Assembly: GCA_036971475.1 (NCBI GenBank)
Contig: JBAIZL010000002.1
Location: 22,565,067-22,629,066, forward strand
Length of the DNA stretch: 64,000 nucleotides
Source: Prosapia bicincta
Lineage: Eukaryota; Arthropoda; Insecta; Hemiptera; Cercopidae
Reading direction: 5' to 3'
Shown here one piece after another: positions 35,241 to 47,444 of this stretch (its first letter is position 1; each line of letters opens with the position of its first letter). The translations under genes and the position numbers were made by a program. The notes beneath the pieces were generated by a model. It saw only the letters and a list, made by a program, of their open reading frames with translations, searched no databases and was not told the DNA's origin.

Positions 35241-36729
35241 TGAGGACGATTTAAGGTTGTACTTAACAAAACTTGAGCCGATCAATGAGAAACTATGTAA
35301 AAAGAAGCAATCTCATCCTTCTTATAAATCATTTGTAATGCTTTTTGTAATATATTTCCAAATATATTGTGTTTTTGATGAAAAGTGTTTTTAATATATA
35401 CGCATTTCCCCAACCAAAAAGGAGGTACGCAAAATTTTAATTTTAATTAAGGGGTACAGTCTTTGAAAATATTGAGAACCCTTTGGTTACACTAATGTAA
35501 TAAAGACGACGCGACTAGTTGATAAAACCGACAGATTGTAGGCTGTTGAAAAATTAGAAACCTTATTAAACCAAGTGACGAATCCTTTTTCGTAGTTTTA
35601 TACATGTTGGGCTAATACAAACAGGAAACATTATAGCACTTATAAAATAACGAGACTAACTGAATATGGAATTACGTTTACGTATGAATTTTATTTCTTA
35701 CTTGGGCCTCAGCTGCGTAAGATCTTTCTCCTTATTTCTATGAGACTAGTGATGACGAAACTGTAGTAGAAACGTGGTGGTAGCTGATGATTTATGTAAA
35801 TAAATTAAGGAGATCAGTGAACGTTAAGTAGGTAGTTTAGCAACCTTTGTGTAAGCTACGGTTTTCATGGCTGCTAAAATAAAAATGCAAAAAATTATAT
35901 CTATCAACATAATATTTTATGCCAAAGTAAAAACAGAAACATACTGCTAGCGGCGATTTTAGTTTTGACACAACATTGTTCTCAACAAATCGAATCAAAG
36001 ATTTGTTCCGCATCGCCGCGCGAACCTGCCCACCACAACCGGTTTCATCCCCTCGCCCCTATGTTATAATAATCTCGGTTTTACATATTTACGGAAACTG
36101 ATTTTCCCATGGTCAGTTTTGTCCCTCGGCCAAGCCAGAATGACACTTGACATTTGTTTTGCCATGAATTATTACAAAGTAGGTTCCCACCGATATTATT
36201 CATAGGGTCAAGTATGGGCAAGAATTATCGGGCATGTGCAGAAGTGCAATAGACGTTGCCAAAACGTTGCTTCACTTGCTTATGTGCTGTTAACATGTAC
36301 ACTACAATCTTTAGCGCAAAAACCTGTGACCGTGGAGAGATTCAAAGGTTCCGAGTTCGATTAGTGCTAAAAGTAGTGAATTTTTATAGCGTGCTATTTC
36401 CTTTTTAGTCAATTAGTTGGGGGTAGTTCACACGGTTAGGCAACGCGTGGTTAGGGGAGTTACACACGCATCCGTCCACACAATCCCTATGTGCTCCCAC
36501 GACCAATTCAATGGTAACAGTAACTAGTTGCTCTTTACACGAAATAGTAAAGCGATCCTGGCGGAGTAATTGTAACCCAAGGGAACTAATGCATGTCGGT
36601 ACTTTGAGATTTTTTTTCTTTCTATTTGAGTGAGAATGAATTAATTAATTTATAATTTCACACAGCAGTATTTTTCGATCACTAATACAGTATGTAGTAA
36701 TGTCTTTCTAAATAATATATTATTACGGT
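35241..36729. other. Unassigned unique DNA, possible degenerate SINE
   Basis: No gene is recognised. At 36320-36385, GTGACCGTGGAGAG is followed by GGTTCCGAGTTCGATTAG and GTGCTAAAAGTAGTG. This loosely resembles the SINE head at 59466-59560. The segment about 36000-36260 is unique and of moderate GC. Confidence 0.35.
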
Positions 36730-36960
36730 CTACGTTTGTTATTGTTGTTATTACATTTTAAATTATTATTATTGCTATTGTTGTTTTTTCTTTATCTTCT
36801 TCTAATTACTATTGCATTTGTTGTTATTTTTTTCTTCTTACTATAATTATTGTTATTGTTATGGTATTATTATTCTTATTATTGCTGTTATTATAATTAT
36901 TGTTACTATCAACATCATTATCATTGTCATTGTCGTCGTCGTCATGATCATTATTACCAA
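36730..36960. repeat. ATT/TTG-rich trinucleotide tract
   Basis: Degenerate triplets TTA, TTG, ATT and GTC repeat through the stretch, giving low-complexity frames on both strands. Not coding. Confidence 0.8.
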
Positions 36961-37129
36961 ACTTGTTGTTTGGCCCAAAAATGAATACACAACATAGTAG
37001 GGCCAAGCCTACAAATTATTTTAATTGACACTGATTTTCCGGAATTTTGTTTTTCTCGTAATTAATAATTTTCGTAACTAGAATAGAAAAAGAAATGGTA
37101 AAATAATAGCTGTGAGAAGGGGGAGGAGA

Positions 37130-37134
37130 TAGAG

Positions 37135-37170
<36 letters not shown>
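37130..37170. repeat. (GA)n microsatellite
   Basis: A GA run of about 14 units in a purine-rich surround. Confidence 0.9.
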
Positions 37171-37171
<1 letters not shown>

Positions 37172-38280
37172 AAGAGAAATATAAACGGCTCCTCGTTCAA
37201 ACCGTACCAAATTTAATTGTACTTGTGGCATCTAAATTTTAAACACCTATCAGGAAAAAAAATTAGTCTGCTACAGTAATAGTCTATGACGCTAAGTCAA
37301 GCATAGCCTTCGTGTGGTGTCATAGTGGCAGCATGTAGTTACCATATAAGTTATACACGTCTCCCGCTCCGAACATCATTAGCGAGAATTTTTAGAACGT
37401 GAACAGGTTAGGTCACGTAATTAACATATAACTCAGCTGTAAACGGCTTCAACACGACATTAAACTCTTTTTGCAAATACGAGTATTAACACCAACACAA
37501 TACTAGATAAAACTGTCATTGAGATTGGTTTTTTTATGGAATCTGTTTAGATTTATGTATTGGTTGTGGTCACTGGATAAGGCCGTATACAGGTGCGACC
37601 CAGTGGTAACGGCCAAATTAGGCGGCAGCTACTGTTGCAACGCTGGAGCTCTAGGCGTTAACTTTCGTTTTTTTATGGAACTAGCGGAAAGATTTGAAGC
37701 TTTGACCTTGAAAATAAATGCCGTTACAACTGGAAGAGGGCCTCAGTCCGCTGCAGAGAGTTGTTACATGTGTGTAAAAGCATGTATTCTGAACTCCTTA
37801 ACGGTTACACTCTGTGTAGTGGCCAGTTTTTAAAACAAGACAAATATTTATTTGCTATAAGAGTATTTCCCGCTGTGGAACTGTGTCCTCCGTTTCCCAA
37901 GCACATTAGCACTTTAACGCGACTTATTGTGAACTCGTTGCGTGTAAGAACCCTGTGTATATAAAATCTGCAATTTAACACTTTCCTGAATTAATTACAG
38001 TTTAGTTTCAGCCAGATTATAAATCTTATAGGCTATTTATTTTACAGAATAACAAACTTTATTTTCAACAGAGATTCAATTACAACATATATTGCAATAA
38101 AGGGTATAATCATCCAAAAATGTAACAATATTTATTTTTAAAATTGAAACAATGGCACTAACAAATCAGCAGCTAAAGGTATTTTATTTAGTAAAGCATT
38201 GCCAGGACCTCTCGCCGACTAAGATTAACATTATTATAACGTTCCATTCAAATATGTACACAACGTTTATACAATAAGAA
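37171..38280. other. Unassigned DNA
   Basis: A 104-codon plus frame at 37519-37833 and a 67-codon frame at 37761-37964 lie in a segment of moderate GC (about 37540-37960). I recognise no domain, signal peptide or exon structure in either. They may be chance frames in a unique island. Confidence 0.35.
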
Positions 38281-38289
38281 TTAATAGTT

Positions 38290-39060
38290 ATTTTATGGTG
38301 CAAAGTATAGGACGCTCATAGACTAACACTATACGTTATTGTGTCAGTCAGATAAGAGCAGGGCATTATCATGTATGTTATTGTATCATACAAGATAAGA
38401 ACAGGGCGCTCACAGAATAAAATCAGTACTATAATTAAAAGGTACTTAACTAAGTGAATACATATGGTATTGCTTGCTGACGCGTTTCGAAATACTCATT
38501 CCTTTTACGAACCAAAGTCTCTACTGGCGGCGTCGCGTTAGGTACAAAGATTGTCGGGATGGATTTATGACTGAGGAAGTGGTGGATTATTTTGGTTGTG
38601 TGCTTTGTAATGGAAAAGAGCATAAGCTCCAAAATGTGTGCGTGATCATTTAATATGTTTTCTTCATCTGTTGCGTAGTGTTTGTATATCTCGTACTTTT
38701 CTAAAGTTGTTAGTTTTTTACTTTGTTTTAATATGTGGAGAATGTTTAAATTAGTATATATGTCCGCGACTTCAAGATGAATACATCAAGCAACTATAAA
38801 ATTGATTGTTACAGTATCATTTTAAATAAAAGCAGAACGTTCACAGAATAAAATTGATTGTTATTGTATCATACAAGATGTGTACAGAACGCTCACAGAA
38901 TAGAAAGAATCGTTTTTGTATCATACGAGGTGTGAATAGGACGTTCACATGATAACATAAAAGTTACAGTATCATTTTAAATAAAAACAGGACGTTCACA
39001 GAATAAAATTGATTGTTATTGTATCATACAAAATGTGAACAGAACGCTCACGAACTAAGG
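38290..39060. repeat. ~58-bp degenerate tandem repeat, split by a Penelope-like insertion
   Basis: Repeated blocks include ACAGAATAAAATTGATTGTT, ATTGTATCATACAAGATG and GAACAGAACGCTCACAGAAT, with spacing near 58 bp. They occur at about 38290-38430 and again at 38800-39060. The Penelope-like fragment at 38450-38785 lies between the two halves. Confidence 0.75.
38450..38785 (-). pseudogene. Penelope-like element C-terminal fragment
   Basis: On the minus strand an uninterrupted frame of about 111 codons ends at a TAG at 38450-38452. It includes HLEVADIYTNLNILHIL, KKLTTLEKYEIYKHY and DEENILNDH. The run 'NILHI..K.KKLTTLE.YEIYKHY' fits the tail that follows the GIY-YIG core in Penelope-like elements. 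It also matches in position the decayed tail of the copy at 25684-26330. The catalytic GVY and YIG motifs are absent, so this is a 5'-truncated piece. GAAACGCGTCAGC lies in its last coding stretch at about 38478-38491. Confidence 0.85.
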
Positions 39061-39690
39061 TTATTGCGTTATGGGATTTTGAAATTGTGACTATTAACAG
39101 AAAATTTTATTTACTTATTTTATCATGAAATGGGTATGTTTTGGTGATCATATTAGCTGTTATAGGTTTGGTTGCCATGAAACCCATACTTGCAAACGTT
39201 CTGAGGTAACAAATATGCATTAGATACTTTACACTGAAGGGAACGAATAGGCAGAAGAGGTAATAAAGTTTGTAGTAAAAAAAATGCAGAAATGATTAGA
39301 AAGAAGTTTTAAAAATAACCCTGAAAAGCGTTTAAGAAAATAAAAATTGGTTCAAGAATAAAAATTCCATTTAAAAGAGTTACTGGGCTGAGTCAAACCA
39401 GACAATCTAAAAAAAGAAAAGAGAAAGATGGACAAGACTTTGAAAAAAGTAGCCTAGGACTTCTTCAGAGCTATTATATTATCCTAACCTAGTCTATTTT
39501 GGGAAAAATCTAGCTCAATTTTGTGATGTTAATATTCTTGTAACAAGGATATATTTTTCCCAACCTGGACTCTGTGACAACTGGAGACATTAGCCAATGT
39601 TATAGTTTACTTTTCACAGCATCTGTGATATTACCATTACACTATGAATAATAATATACTGTCCATAAGCCCGCATAATTTGCCTGTTAA
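39061..39690. other. Unassigned AT-rich DNA
   Basis: Nothing recognisable. Confidence 0.45.
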
Positions 39691-40150
39691 GGTATCAATG
39701 TGAATTGGTGTTCTTTATCGCTGACTTAAAACCTAGATCAGCTGTTCCCGCAGATAAGGTCGCTAACGCCTATACAGGCTGGCTTTACCTCATTAAACAA
39801 CAATGTGGAGACATTTTTGCTTTCACATGGCTTGTGTTTACACCGGTAATTGTTAATGAGAAAGGCTACACCGAATTAGAAACTGATAAGTTATTAGCCG
39901 GCCATATTGGACGGGCCGACTTTCGCACGGAAGTCGGCGCACCTGTGAACTTTACTTTTCATAATATAGATCGTAAATTTTCCCTCCGGCAAGATTGAAG
40001 ATTACGTCGGTTTCTACGCATTTAGGAAGCATAAATTGATGGCGGGAATGATGTAAATGTCAGGGAATTTACATATGTTTATGTTGGCAATGATTGCGCT
40101 CAAAGGTCAATTGGCTATTAAAACAAACAACGGTCTCAAACAGAATGCTT
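39691..40150. other. Non-repetitive island with a 97-codon open frame
   Basis: About 39705-40010 is unique and of balanced composition. It includes the near-palindrome GGCCGACTTTCGCACGGAAG and TATTAGCCGGCCATATTGG. The 97-codon plus frame starts with a non-ATG codon and matches no family I know. I favour a constrained non-coding island over a gene, with low certainty. Confidence 0.3.
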
Positions 40151-40374
40151 TGCTTGACCTTCAGCTCGTTTTGCCGTTTTCGGGTTTATTACCCTTATAA
40201 ATTATATACATAAAATGTTTATAATTGTAAATAAAATTTCCCTTTGTTTCTTAACAATGAGTAAGTGTATGCGCGCTCATGCGCTTTATTGATAAAAATT
40301 GAAACTAAATTTGCTAATGTTACCATTAAATTCTTCTTCTACTTCTAACGCCCACTCTTGGCATTTATGTCAGT

Positions 40375-40956
40375 CTAGACGCTTGAGGTCACTATTTTCT
40401 GTAATGCTGTTTCGGATTTCTGCCAGGTCTCTGCAACTATAGAGATTTTGCAGGTCCATTTGTGTATTCGCTTCGTGGTAAAGCGGGCACTCTGCCGATG
40501 CCAAAACACCAATGCTTGCGAGATGTGCTGATAGTGCGAAAGGACGTACACCAACTGAGCGGGGAAGTGTTCGGCTAAGTGGTCAGTCTTTGATGAACAG
40601 TTCTCAGCTTTTCCTCGCAGCGACTAGAGTGTAAGAGTCGCGACTGAGTTCTTTAACTTTCCTCGCTATTTGCGCATTTGCAGAAAGAAGAGGCCAGTGA
40701 TGAAGCCCGGCCTTGGCCAGAAGATCAGCCCTTTCGTTCTCCGGTATCACAACATGACTCTGGATCCATTGCTGCACAAGTTCCCATCCCTTCTGCATGA
40801 GGTCGTGAAGAAATATGCGACAGCTATAGGTACCCCAACAGGTACCCTTATATTGCTATTGGATGAAACTTCATAAATCGTAGCCTGTGAACCAATAAGG
40901 AAGACACTTCGGAGGGGTTTTGATATAGCAGCTAACTTTAGAGCTGCCTCATGCAC
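40375..40956 (-). pseudogene. Non-LTR retrotransposon ORF2 fragment: RNase H and C-terminal zinc-knuckle region
   Basis: On the minus strand, HEAALKLAAISKPLRSVFLI and GSQATIYEVSSN resemble the second part of a LINE-type RNase H domain. After a frame change it reads GWELVQQWIQSHVVIPENER then ADLLAKAG, matching the usual WxxSHVGIxGNExAD motif. Later, HLASIGVLASAECPLYHEAN and LYSC resemble the C-terminal Cys/His motif (CPLC...H...C) with one Cys changed to Tyr. The frame ends with TAG at 40375-40377. The Asp expected in 'DSQAAI' is Gly here, and the Gly of GIxGNE is Glu. No reverse transcriptase domain is visible upstream, where a 45-bp minisatellite begins. It is an inactive 5'-truncated relic of a LINE with an RNase H domain, probably I/Jockey-related in the broad sense. 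Confidence 0.85.
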
Positions 40957-41074
40957 TATGAATTATTTATACCATTTACTTGTTTTTAGTAGAATGGAAC
41001 CTACGATGAAAGCAACTAAAAGTTTATATTGGATCAATACATTGATATTAGAAGTTTTGCGCCATAAGGAGTCG

Positions 41075-41435
41075 TTGTCCTGGGCAGAGGATGTCGACGC
41101 TAATTGTTGCAAGGACCTGTCGTACTGGGCAGAAGATGTGGACGCTACTTGTTGCAAGGTCCTGTCGTCCTGGCCAGAGGATGTGGATGCTACATGTTGC
41201 AAGGTCCTGTCGTCTTGGGCAGAGGATGTCAACGCTACTTGTTGCATGGTCCTGTCGTTCTGGCCAGAGGATGTGGATGCTACTTGTTGCAAAGTCCTGT
41301 CATCCTGGCCAGAATATGTGGATGCTACTTGTTGCAAGGTCCTGTCGTCCTGGGCAGAGGATGTAGATGCTACTTATTGCAAGGTCCTGTCGTCCCGGGC
41401 AGAGGATGTCGACTCTACTTGTTGCAAGGTCCTTC
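41075..41435 (+). repeat. 45-bp minisatellite, about 8 copies
   Basis: TTGTTGCAAGG recurs at 41104, 41149 and onward every 45 bp. Units contain CCTGTCGTCCTGG, CAGAGGATGT and GACGCTACTTGTTGCA. As 45 is a multiple of three, several frames stay open on both strands (169, 142, 124 and 91 codons). The 15-residue repeats, such as CCKVLSSWAEDVDAT, look like by-products. The array begins about 120 bp from the LINE fragment. Confidence 0.93.
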
Positions 41436-43344
41436 GGATCGATGGTCTACTTCACCTCGATCATTAGTATTCCAAAAAAGCTGTAGATTTACCATGGTAG
41501 TTTACCTTGCAGGGGTTTTTGTGTATACATAATTACAAGAACTAGGGGGGCCATCATTTGGTTCGTCTACTCTTCGTCTTGCAGGCGGACGTTTTTTCTC
41601 CCCTTACCATGACTCCGACAGTGAGTTTATCTACTTCAGATGACTCGGTGACCATTTTCTACTTTCATGATCATTTTCTGTATGTACTAATAAAACTATC
41701 ACGAATCCTGAATGAGTTCATTTATAAAATGAGTTTGAAATATACAATCGTCATTGAATACAACTTTATATAATTACAGAAATTGTAATACCTACTTTCC
41801 ATGGTCTTGCACATTAGCCATTTGTTTTATAGAAAGGGTGACAAAGATAGAAAGACGGTGAAGAGAAGAAAGGTGACAAGGAGTACCTGTCTCATGACCT
41901 AACCTCCTTGTCAAAGGACTCAAAGATAACTTGTTGAGAATCTCTAGGAAAGCATATTGAAACCATCGACCCTACGAGTCGAAGATCTTTTAGCTTCAGG
42001 TCTGAGATAGGATCTTTGTGCCAAGAGGCGTACACTACTAGTCTGCAAGAGTCTTTCGACCATGTTGTAAGGCCTGGAGTATAAACCGTACCTCTCCTGG
42101 AAGCCGAACTCCAACCACACATTACGTTTCAACCGCTTTTCCAGAACTACTCGGAATCAGTAGAACCTTCCGAACGGCCAGGTTTCAGTACCTCAATACC
42201 GTCTGATTAATACGGTTCAAGCAGTGTAATCGGATCTATATCCATTCTCGGGTGAACTTATTTAAGGTCTGAACTTGGCTCTAGGTAGACATATAACCAT
42301 TAAGGGTAGAAGAAATAAAGGGAGAAAGAGAAATAGAAACATAGAAGAGCAAGCGGTTATCAGGTAAGTATATGTCATAGTTTTTAACCCCTTTGCCAAA
42401 AACTGTACTCCGATAAATCATTTACAGCGTTAGTTTGCAGTTTTCCACATCCCTTTGGCCATTTATTTTTTATTGAATCGGTGTTTAGTTTTGTTTGTAA
42501 TGTCATCTACCATATGCGACTAATTGTCTCGAATGATACCTTATAAAATATAACTACAGAAAAGTTTTAAAATTGTACCAAGTATTGGGTATTACGTAAT
42601 CAGATTTAATAAAGCGATTTATTAAGCTTCCGTTAGTTTTGTTTTTAGCCTGATTGTGAACGTCTCAGAACTACATATAAACCCAAAATATAGACTGTAA
42701 GATCAGGTTGAAGTGCTTATACACCGTCGACTGTCCGGTATTATAGAGAAGGTTTGCAGCTTCAGGCACAACAAAACAGTACAAAACCAATAAATGTGTT
42801 AAGAAGCTGCCACCACAGTTGAAAAGGCAGTTTATTGGAGCAGAAAAAGATAACTGGGCATCCTATGGACCTAAAGAAGTGTAGCGACTACGGTACTTTC
42901 TATTCGGATGAATCGATTAGATGTTTAGAATATAGCTCTTGCTTTCTTACCGGTGCAAAAACTATTGTTGAATCGGTTATCATGATTTCATCACTGGTAA
43001 AGGAGTTCTGTGGCGACCAGATCTAGTTATAGTAAGTAAAATTGCCAGGAGATATGGACACTCGAAGTCATTGTAAACCATAATAAAAAGTAAAGGTATT
43101 TATAAACATTATTTAGTAAAAAAATAAGTATTTCAAGCTTCTGAACGTGCTGGAGACAAAAGAAGCAAACTAACGGTCAGAAAATGTGACTAACGCCTGG
43201 GCCTTTGCTATTTAAAAATTGGTAAAATAAGAATCGAATTAGATTAAAAGTAACTACGTGCCAATAGAAGAATAGTACAGACATAACCCTATCTATCGCT
43301 AAAGAATTTGGTAGCCTAGTATAAACACAAATAATATGAAAAAA
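41436..43344. other. Unassigned unique DNA
   Basis: No gene is recognised. Short frames at 41558-41773, 41892-42132 and 42835-43026 lack known motifs. About 41890-42290 is unique and of moderate GC. Confidence 0.4.
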
Positions 43345-43795
43345 GATGTTGAAAGTAAATTCTTACTTTGGCCAACAGAGAAAAGGTTTATTTTAGCTAT
43401 TTTTTATTAAGTAATTACAATTATTACAAATAAAGTAACATAACCTATGGGTTAAAACAGCTGTTCTACTACATAACCTTTAACATAAAATCAGCTGTTT
43501 CATAAAATCACATGTTATCACTTATTTTAAGCCAAATGGAACGAAACAACTGTATTGCATACCATGCCCCTTTTGTGAAAAGGTTTTCTCCCATGTAAAA
43601 CTAAAATTAATTCATTTAGTTTAATTAATGAATTAATATTTGAAAAAACTGTATTATCGTCAAGTGTCACCTACTACAAGTTTAAAGAAATTATATGAAC
43701 TTGATTGGATGAATAAAAAGTATTTTATTAGCGAATGAAAATTTGTACAAGATATTTATAAGGAGAGTGTGAGCTAATAGAAGGAATTGAATAAT
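43345..43795 (-). repeat. Family A full-length copy
   Basis: Plus-strand landmarks are TTGGCCAACAGAGAAAAGGT, TAAAACAGCTGTTCTACTAC, AAAATCAGCTGTTTCATAAA, AAGCCAAATGGAACGAAACA, CTTGATTGGATGAATAAAAA and ACAAGATATTTATAAGGAGA. It ends with GTGTGAGCTAATAGAAGGAA. The TA site is unexpanded, so this copy shows the probable ancestral arrangement. Confidence 0.8.
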
Positions 43796-44460
43796 GATAA
43801 TTTTCCAGCACACTCGTGCGTGTTTAACTAAAGCAATAACTACTTGGACCCCAAGGAAGCTTAGCCTGTAGTGCAATGGGAAGGTAAATATAAGCAAAGA
43901 TTCCAAAATATTAGGGAACTCTAACGGTTCATGGAGATTCAAACTGGATGAAAGCGTTGAATTTGTTAAAAACCCTGCGCCAAACAGATCCTTCCAGAGC
44001 AGTCTAACATCTATGTGACTAAACAAATTTGAATACGTGACGGACGCGCATGGGTTCGCCAATCTTGACCGGAATCACCCCTCACCCCAAAACACAATAT
44101 CCGTAAATAAGAAATAAGATATTCAGCCCCTGTCCGTCCGCTTGTCAACCTTTGTTGTGCATACGGTGCAAAGTTTGACCGACGCGATTTCACACAAAAA
44201 GCACAATAGACTTCTCAACGTACTTTTTGCCGGTCATATCTGACCCTAATCAGAAGTTTGGAATCCACTTTGGGAGTTTCTGCGGCCAAGAGAAACTAGT
44301 GACGCAGCTGGTCGCGATTTTAAATCATAGCTTTCTTCATAGAAACGAACTTCATTTCAATATTGTTTCTTTGTAAAACCACTGAGTGCGTGAATTGCAT
44401 ATGACTTAACATTATAGTAGGCACAATAACGAGTTTTCTATGTGAATATTTCTTTACACT
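43796..44460. other. Unassigned unique DNA
   Basis: Mixed composition with no gene recognised. The 123-codon minus frame at 43691-44062 overlaps the family A copy and shows no domain. Confidence 0.4.
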
Positions 44461-44464
44461 CCTA

Positions 44465-44492
44465 CTTATATATATATATATATATATATATT
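44465..44492. repeat. (TA)n microsatellite
   Basis: TA run of about 13 units just left of the next minisatellite. Confidence 0.9.
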
Positions 44493-44544
44493 ATAGAAAT
44501 GTAGTGTGGGGTGCATTTTTTATCAATAGAAACCGAGATATTTG

Positions 44545-45165
44545 ATTTTATAAGTCGCCTAGGTCTACAAACGCTACAAAATGAATATGTCTACAAACTA
44601 TTACAAAATGACCAAGTATAAAAATAACTACTACCAAACGACTAAGTCTATAAACGATTGGATTTACAAACGACTGCCAAACGACTAGGTCTACGAAAGA
44701 TTAGGGGCTACAAACAACTGCCAAACTACTAGGACTACAAACGACTGCCAAACAACTAGGTCTACAAACGATTAAGGCTACAAACAACTGCCTAACGACT
44801 AGATCTACAAACTATTATCAAACGACTAGGTCTACAAACGACTGCCAAACGACTAGGTCTACAAACAAACTGCCAAACGACTAGGTCTACAAACGACTGC
44901 CTAACTACTAGGTCTACAAACTATTAGGGCTACAAATAAGTGCCAAAGAACTAGGTCTACAAACGATTAGGGCTACAAACGACTAGGTCTACAAACGATT
45001 ATTGCTACAAACGACTGCCAAACGACTAGGTCTACAAAAGATTAGGGCTACAAACAATTGCCAAACGACTAGGTCTACAAACGATTGCCAAACGACTAGA
45101 TATACAAACAATTAGGGCTACAAACAATTGCCAAACGACTAGGTCTACAAACGTTATCAACTAAT
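44545..45165. repeat. 27/43-bp minisatellite built from CTACAAACGA blocks
   Basis: The array repeats CTAGGTCTACAAACGACT and GCCAAACGA in a 27-bp unit. A longer 43-bp unit adds TTAGGGCTACAAACAA. Copies diverge at the left edge (CTACAAAATGAATATGTCTA). No coding potential. Confidence 0.88.
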
Positions 45166-47440
45166 CTGAACTTGATAATACATCTTGTGGGTTTAATTAA
45201 ACCTTCACCTGATTCCCAACAATTTCTTTCATTTTCCCGTTAATTTATCACAAAACTATATTTAATGATGTTCTCTGTTCTTTCCCTTTTTAACGCATCT
45301 TATTCAGGTTATTTTAAGCATTTTGTAACAGATACTTGAAGAAGTATGTTGCACCTTCAATCAATGAGCTTATCATTGGTTGCCACGGTTGCACAGGAGT
45401 TCTGTCCGTTTAGATGTGTTTTTTCTGTAATGGTTTAAAAGTAACGGCTCAAGTCTCTTTGTAATTGTAAGCAGCCTGAAGATATAAACATGTACCGAAA
45501 CATGTAAAAGTCATTGTAGGCAAGTCATAATTTTATTGAGAAAAACGTTTTTAGTTATTTGTAAAATCTAAACGTTACGGACAGTACTTTTAATTTGCGC
45601 CTAATCTGTATGTTAACAAACCAAAATTATCACCCTTCATCGATACTGTTCCATTATACGTTATAAATATACATAAATAATATAAACACTTAGCACGGTC
45701 TAGGGGCCGGAGCGGTATGCCAACTATGCACATCACCCCATCCCACCCCTATTTAAATAATTACTGATATTGCCTCCCTCCACATACACGATTACTCAAA
45801 TAATTTATGTGGCCAAAAGCCACCGCTGTGGTCAAAGGGTGGGCGCCGCTAATGGCTAGGGACTCGCTATTCATTCACTGGCAGGATTCTAGTTCAACGA
45901 TGAGGGCCGTCTTTTCTTTGAAGAGATATAGTCCTCTGTGGTGCGCGATTTTGGCACTATCACACTGTGTAGTACTGTAAAACAAGCAGCCCACAAAAAC
46001 CGGAAGTAGAGTGATTGGTTTTTTCTATCTATTCTTTTGAATTATTTGAACGACCTTTAGTTATTCGCTTAGTGACAATTTCGAATAGTGGTTCTACAGT
46101 CAAAATTATACAATATTTGCTTAGTTGGATCGATATTTTAAAAAAATATGATTATGAAAAAGAATCAAAGAGCAAATTCGTAGGACGTACTTTTTATTAG
46201 AAATTTCGTTTTATTGATTATAGAGCAACAAATCGAAAACTAGAACATGCTCAAGACGAAAATTCAACACAGGTTGCATCAACACACGTGTGGGTGCTTA
46301 ACATGGGCACTAAGTTTGAAATAGGTAATAGACTGCAGTCTGCCGATATTTTCCCTCTGGTGGTTGCCGAAGGTGTCAGTGTTATTACTAATATCGCAGA
46401 AGACAAAACATCGTTAAAGTAAAGCCAAACACTACTGGTGTTAAATAAATGAAGAAGACATTTGTGCAATAGATTTTCTTTATGTAAATTAAACATTACG
46501 CTACAGTTGATTTATATAGTTACTACTGACCTCTTTGACTCCGTCTTCCACCACGCTTATCAGAGGCAAGGATAATAGCGGTAGACTATATGAGTGCTCA
46601 AACAAAAAGCGCTGAGTCTAATATAAGGCATGAATGGGTAACGGGAGATCTTCGCGTAGAGAAAACATTGAAATATTATCAAAAAAATAAATAAATAAGT
46701 GTGAAACGCAACCTACAGAAAAAAATTAGCTTCTTGAAGGTTTAAACTGGATCCAAAGGAATTAAAAAAACAATAACAGAAAACTCGATAATGATATGAG
46801 AATACGATGGCTGCTAGAATATGTTTCTTTTTAATATTTAATTAATATTCTTCTATTTCTAAGAACAATAGGCCTACTGATATAAATCTCAAATAATACT
46901 TTTCTGTTTTTTTTTAGGAAAATCAGTTTATGTATTGAAATTTTAAAGTGAATTGGCGAAAATTGTAAACGATTGTAATTTTATAACTGACCATTACAAT
47001 TTCATTGTGCTCGGCAAATCGCATCATTAAAAGCCAGAAATCCCGCCGCGCCTCGGCAGCGTTCCGCCTCGTAGATACTGATCGCAGTTTCTATACCATT
47101 ACCTAAAACAACGTTTTCTAACTGTAGCGGTGATTTCCTTATTAATTAACCGACAGCAATGACTTTATAATAATAGCTTGCTTATATAATTAGGTAGTCA
47201 GGTTCCGCCGTTCCGACATCAGATCTGAGAAGGGCATTAACATGGCTATTGTTAGTATGCAAAGCTACTGAAGTCTGGTCATTGTTGTATTCATTATATT
47301 TAATATAAATGTACTGTATACGTGAGCACAAGCTTCAGGTTTGCCTGGCTTCAATATACACTCAGTCAAGACAATGCAGAAACAGACGTTTTCAAAACAT
47401 TTTTTGTTTTGCTTTCTTAGGTGAATAACGTAAACTGACT
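45166..47440. other. Unassigned DNA with mixed-composition islands
   Basis: No gene is recognised. At 45477-45510 GCCTGAAGATATAAACATGT is followed by ACCGAAACATG, a weak copy of the hammerhead-like motif. Islands of moderate GC lie at about 45690-45960 and 47000-47230. Short frames at 46015-46200 and 46251-46496 show no domains. Confidence 0.4.
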
Positions 47441-47444
47441 CACA

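Noticed and set aside
37519..37833. 104-codon frame as a host gene
   Set aside because: No ATG start, no recognised motif, and it overlaps a second frame of similar quality.
40958..41532. Cys-rich repeat protein encoded by the 45-bp array
   Set aside because: The 45-bp unit keeps several frames open on both strands, and the start and end are arbitrary. No signal peptide or flanking exon is visible.
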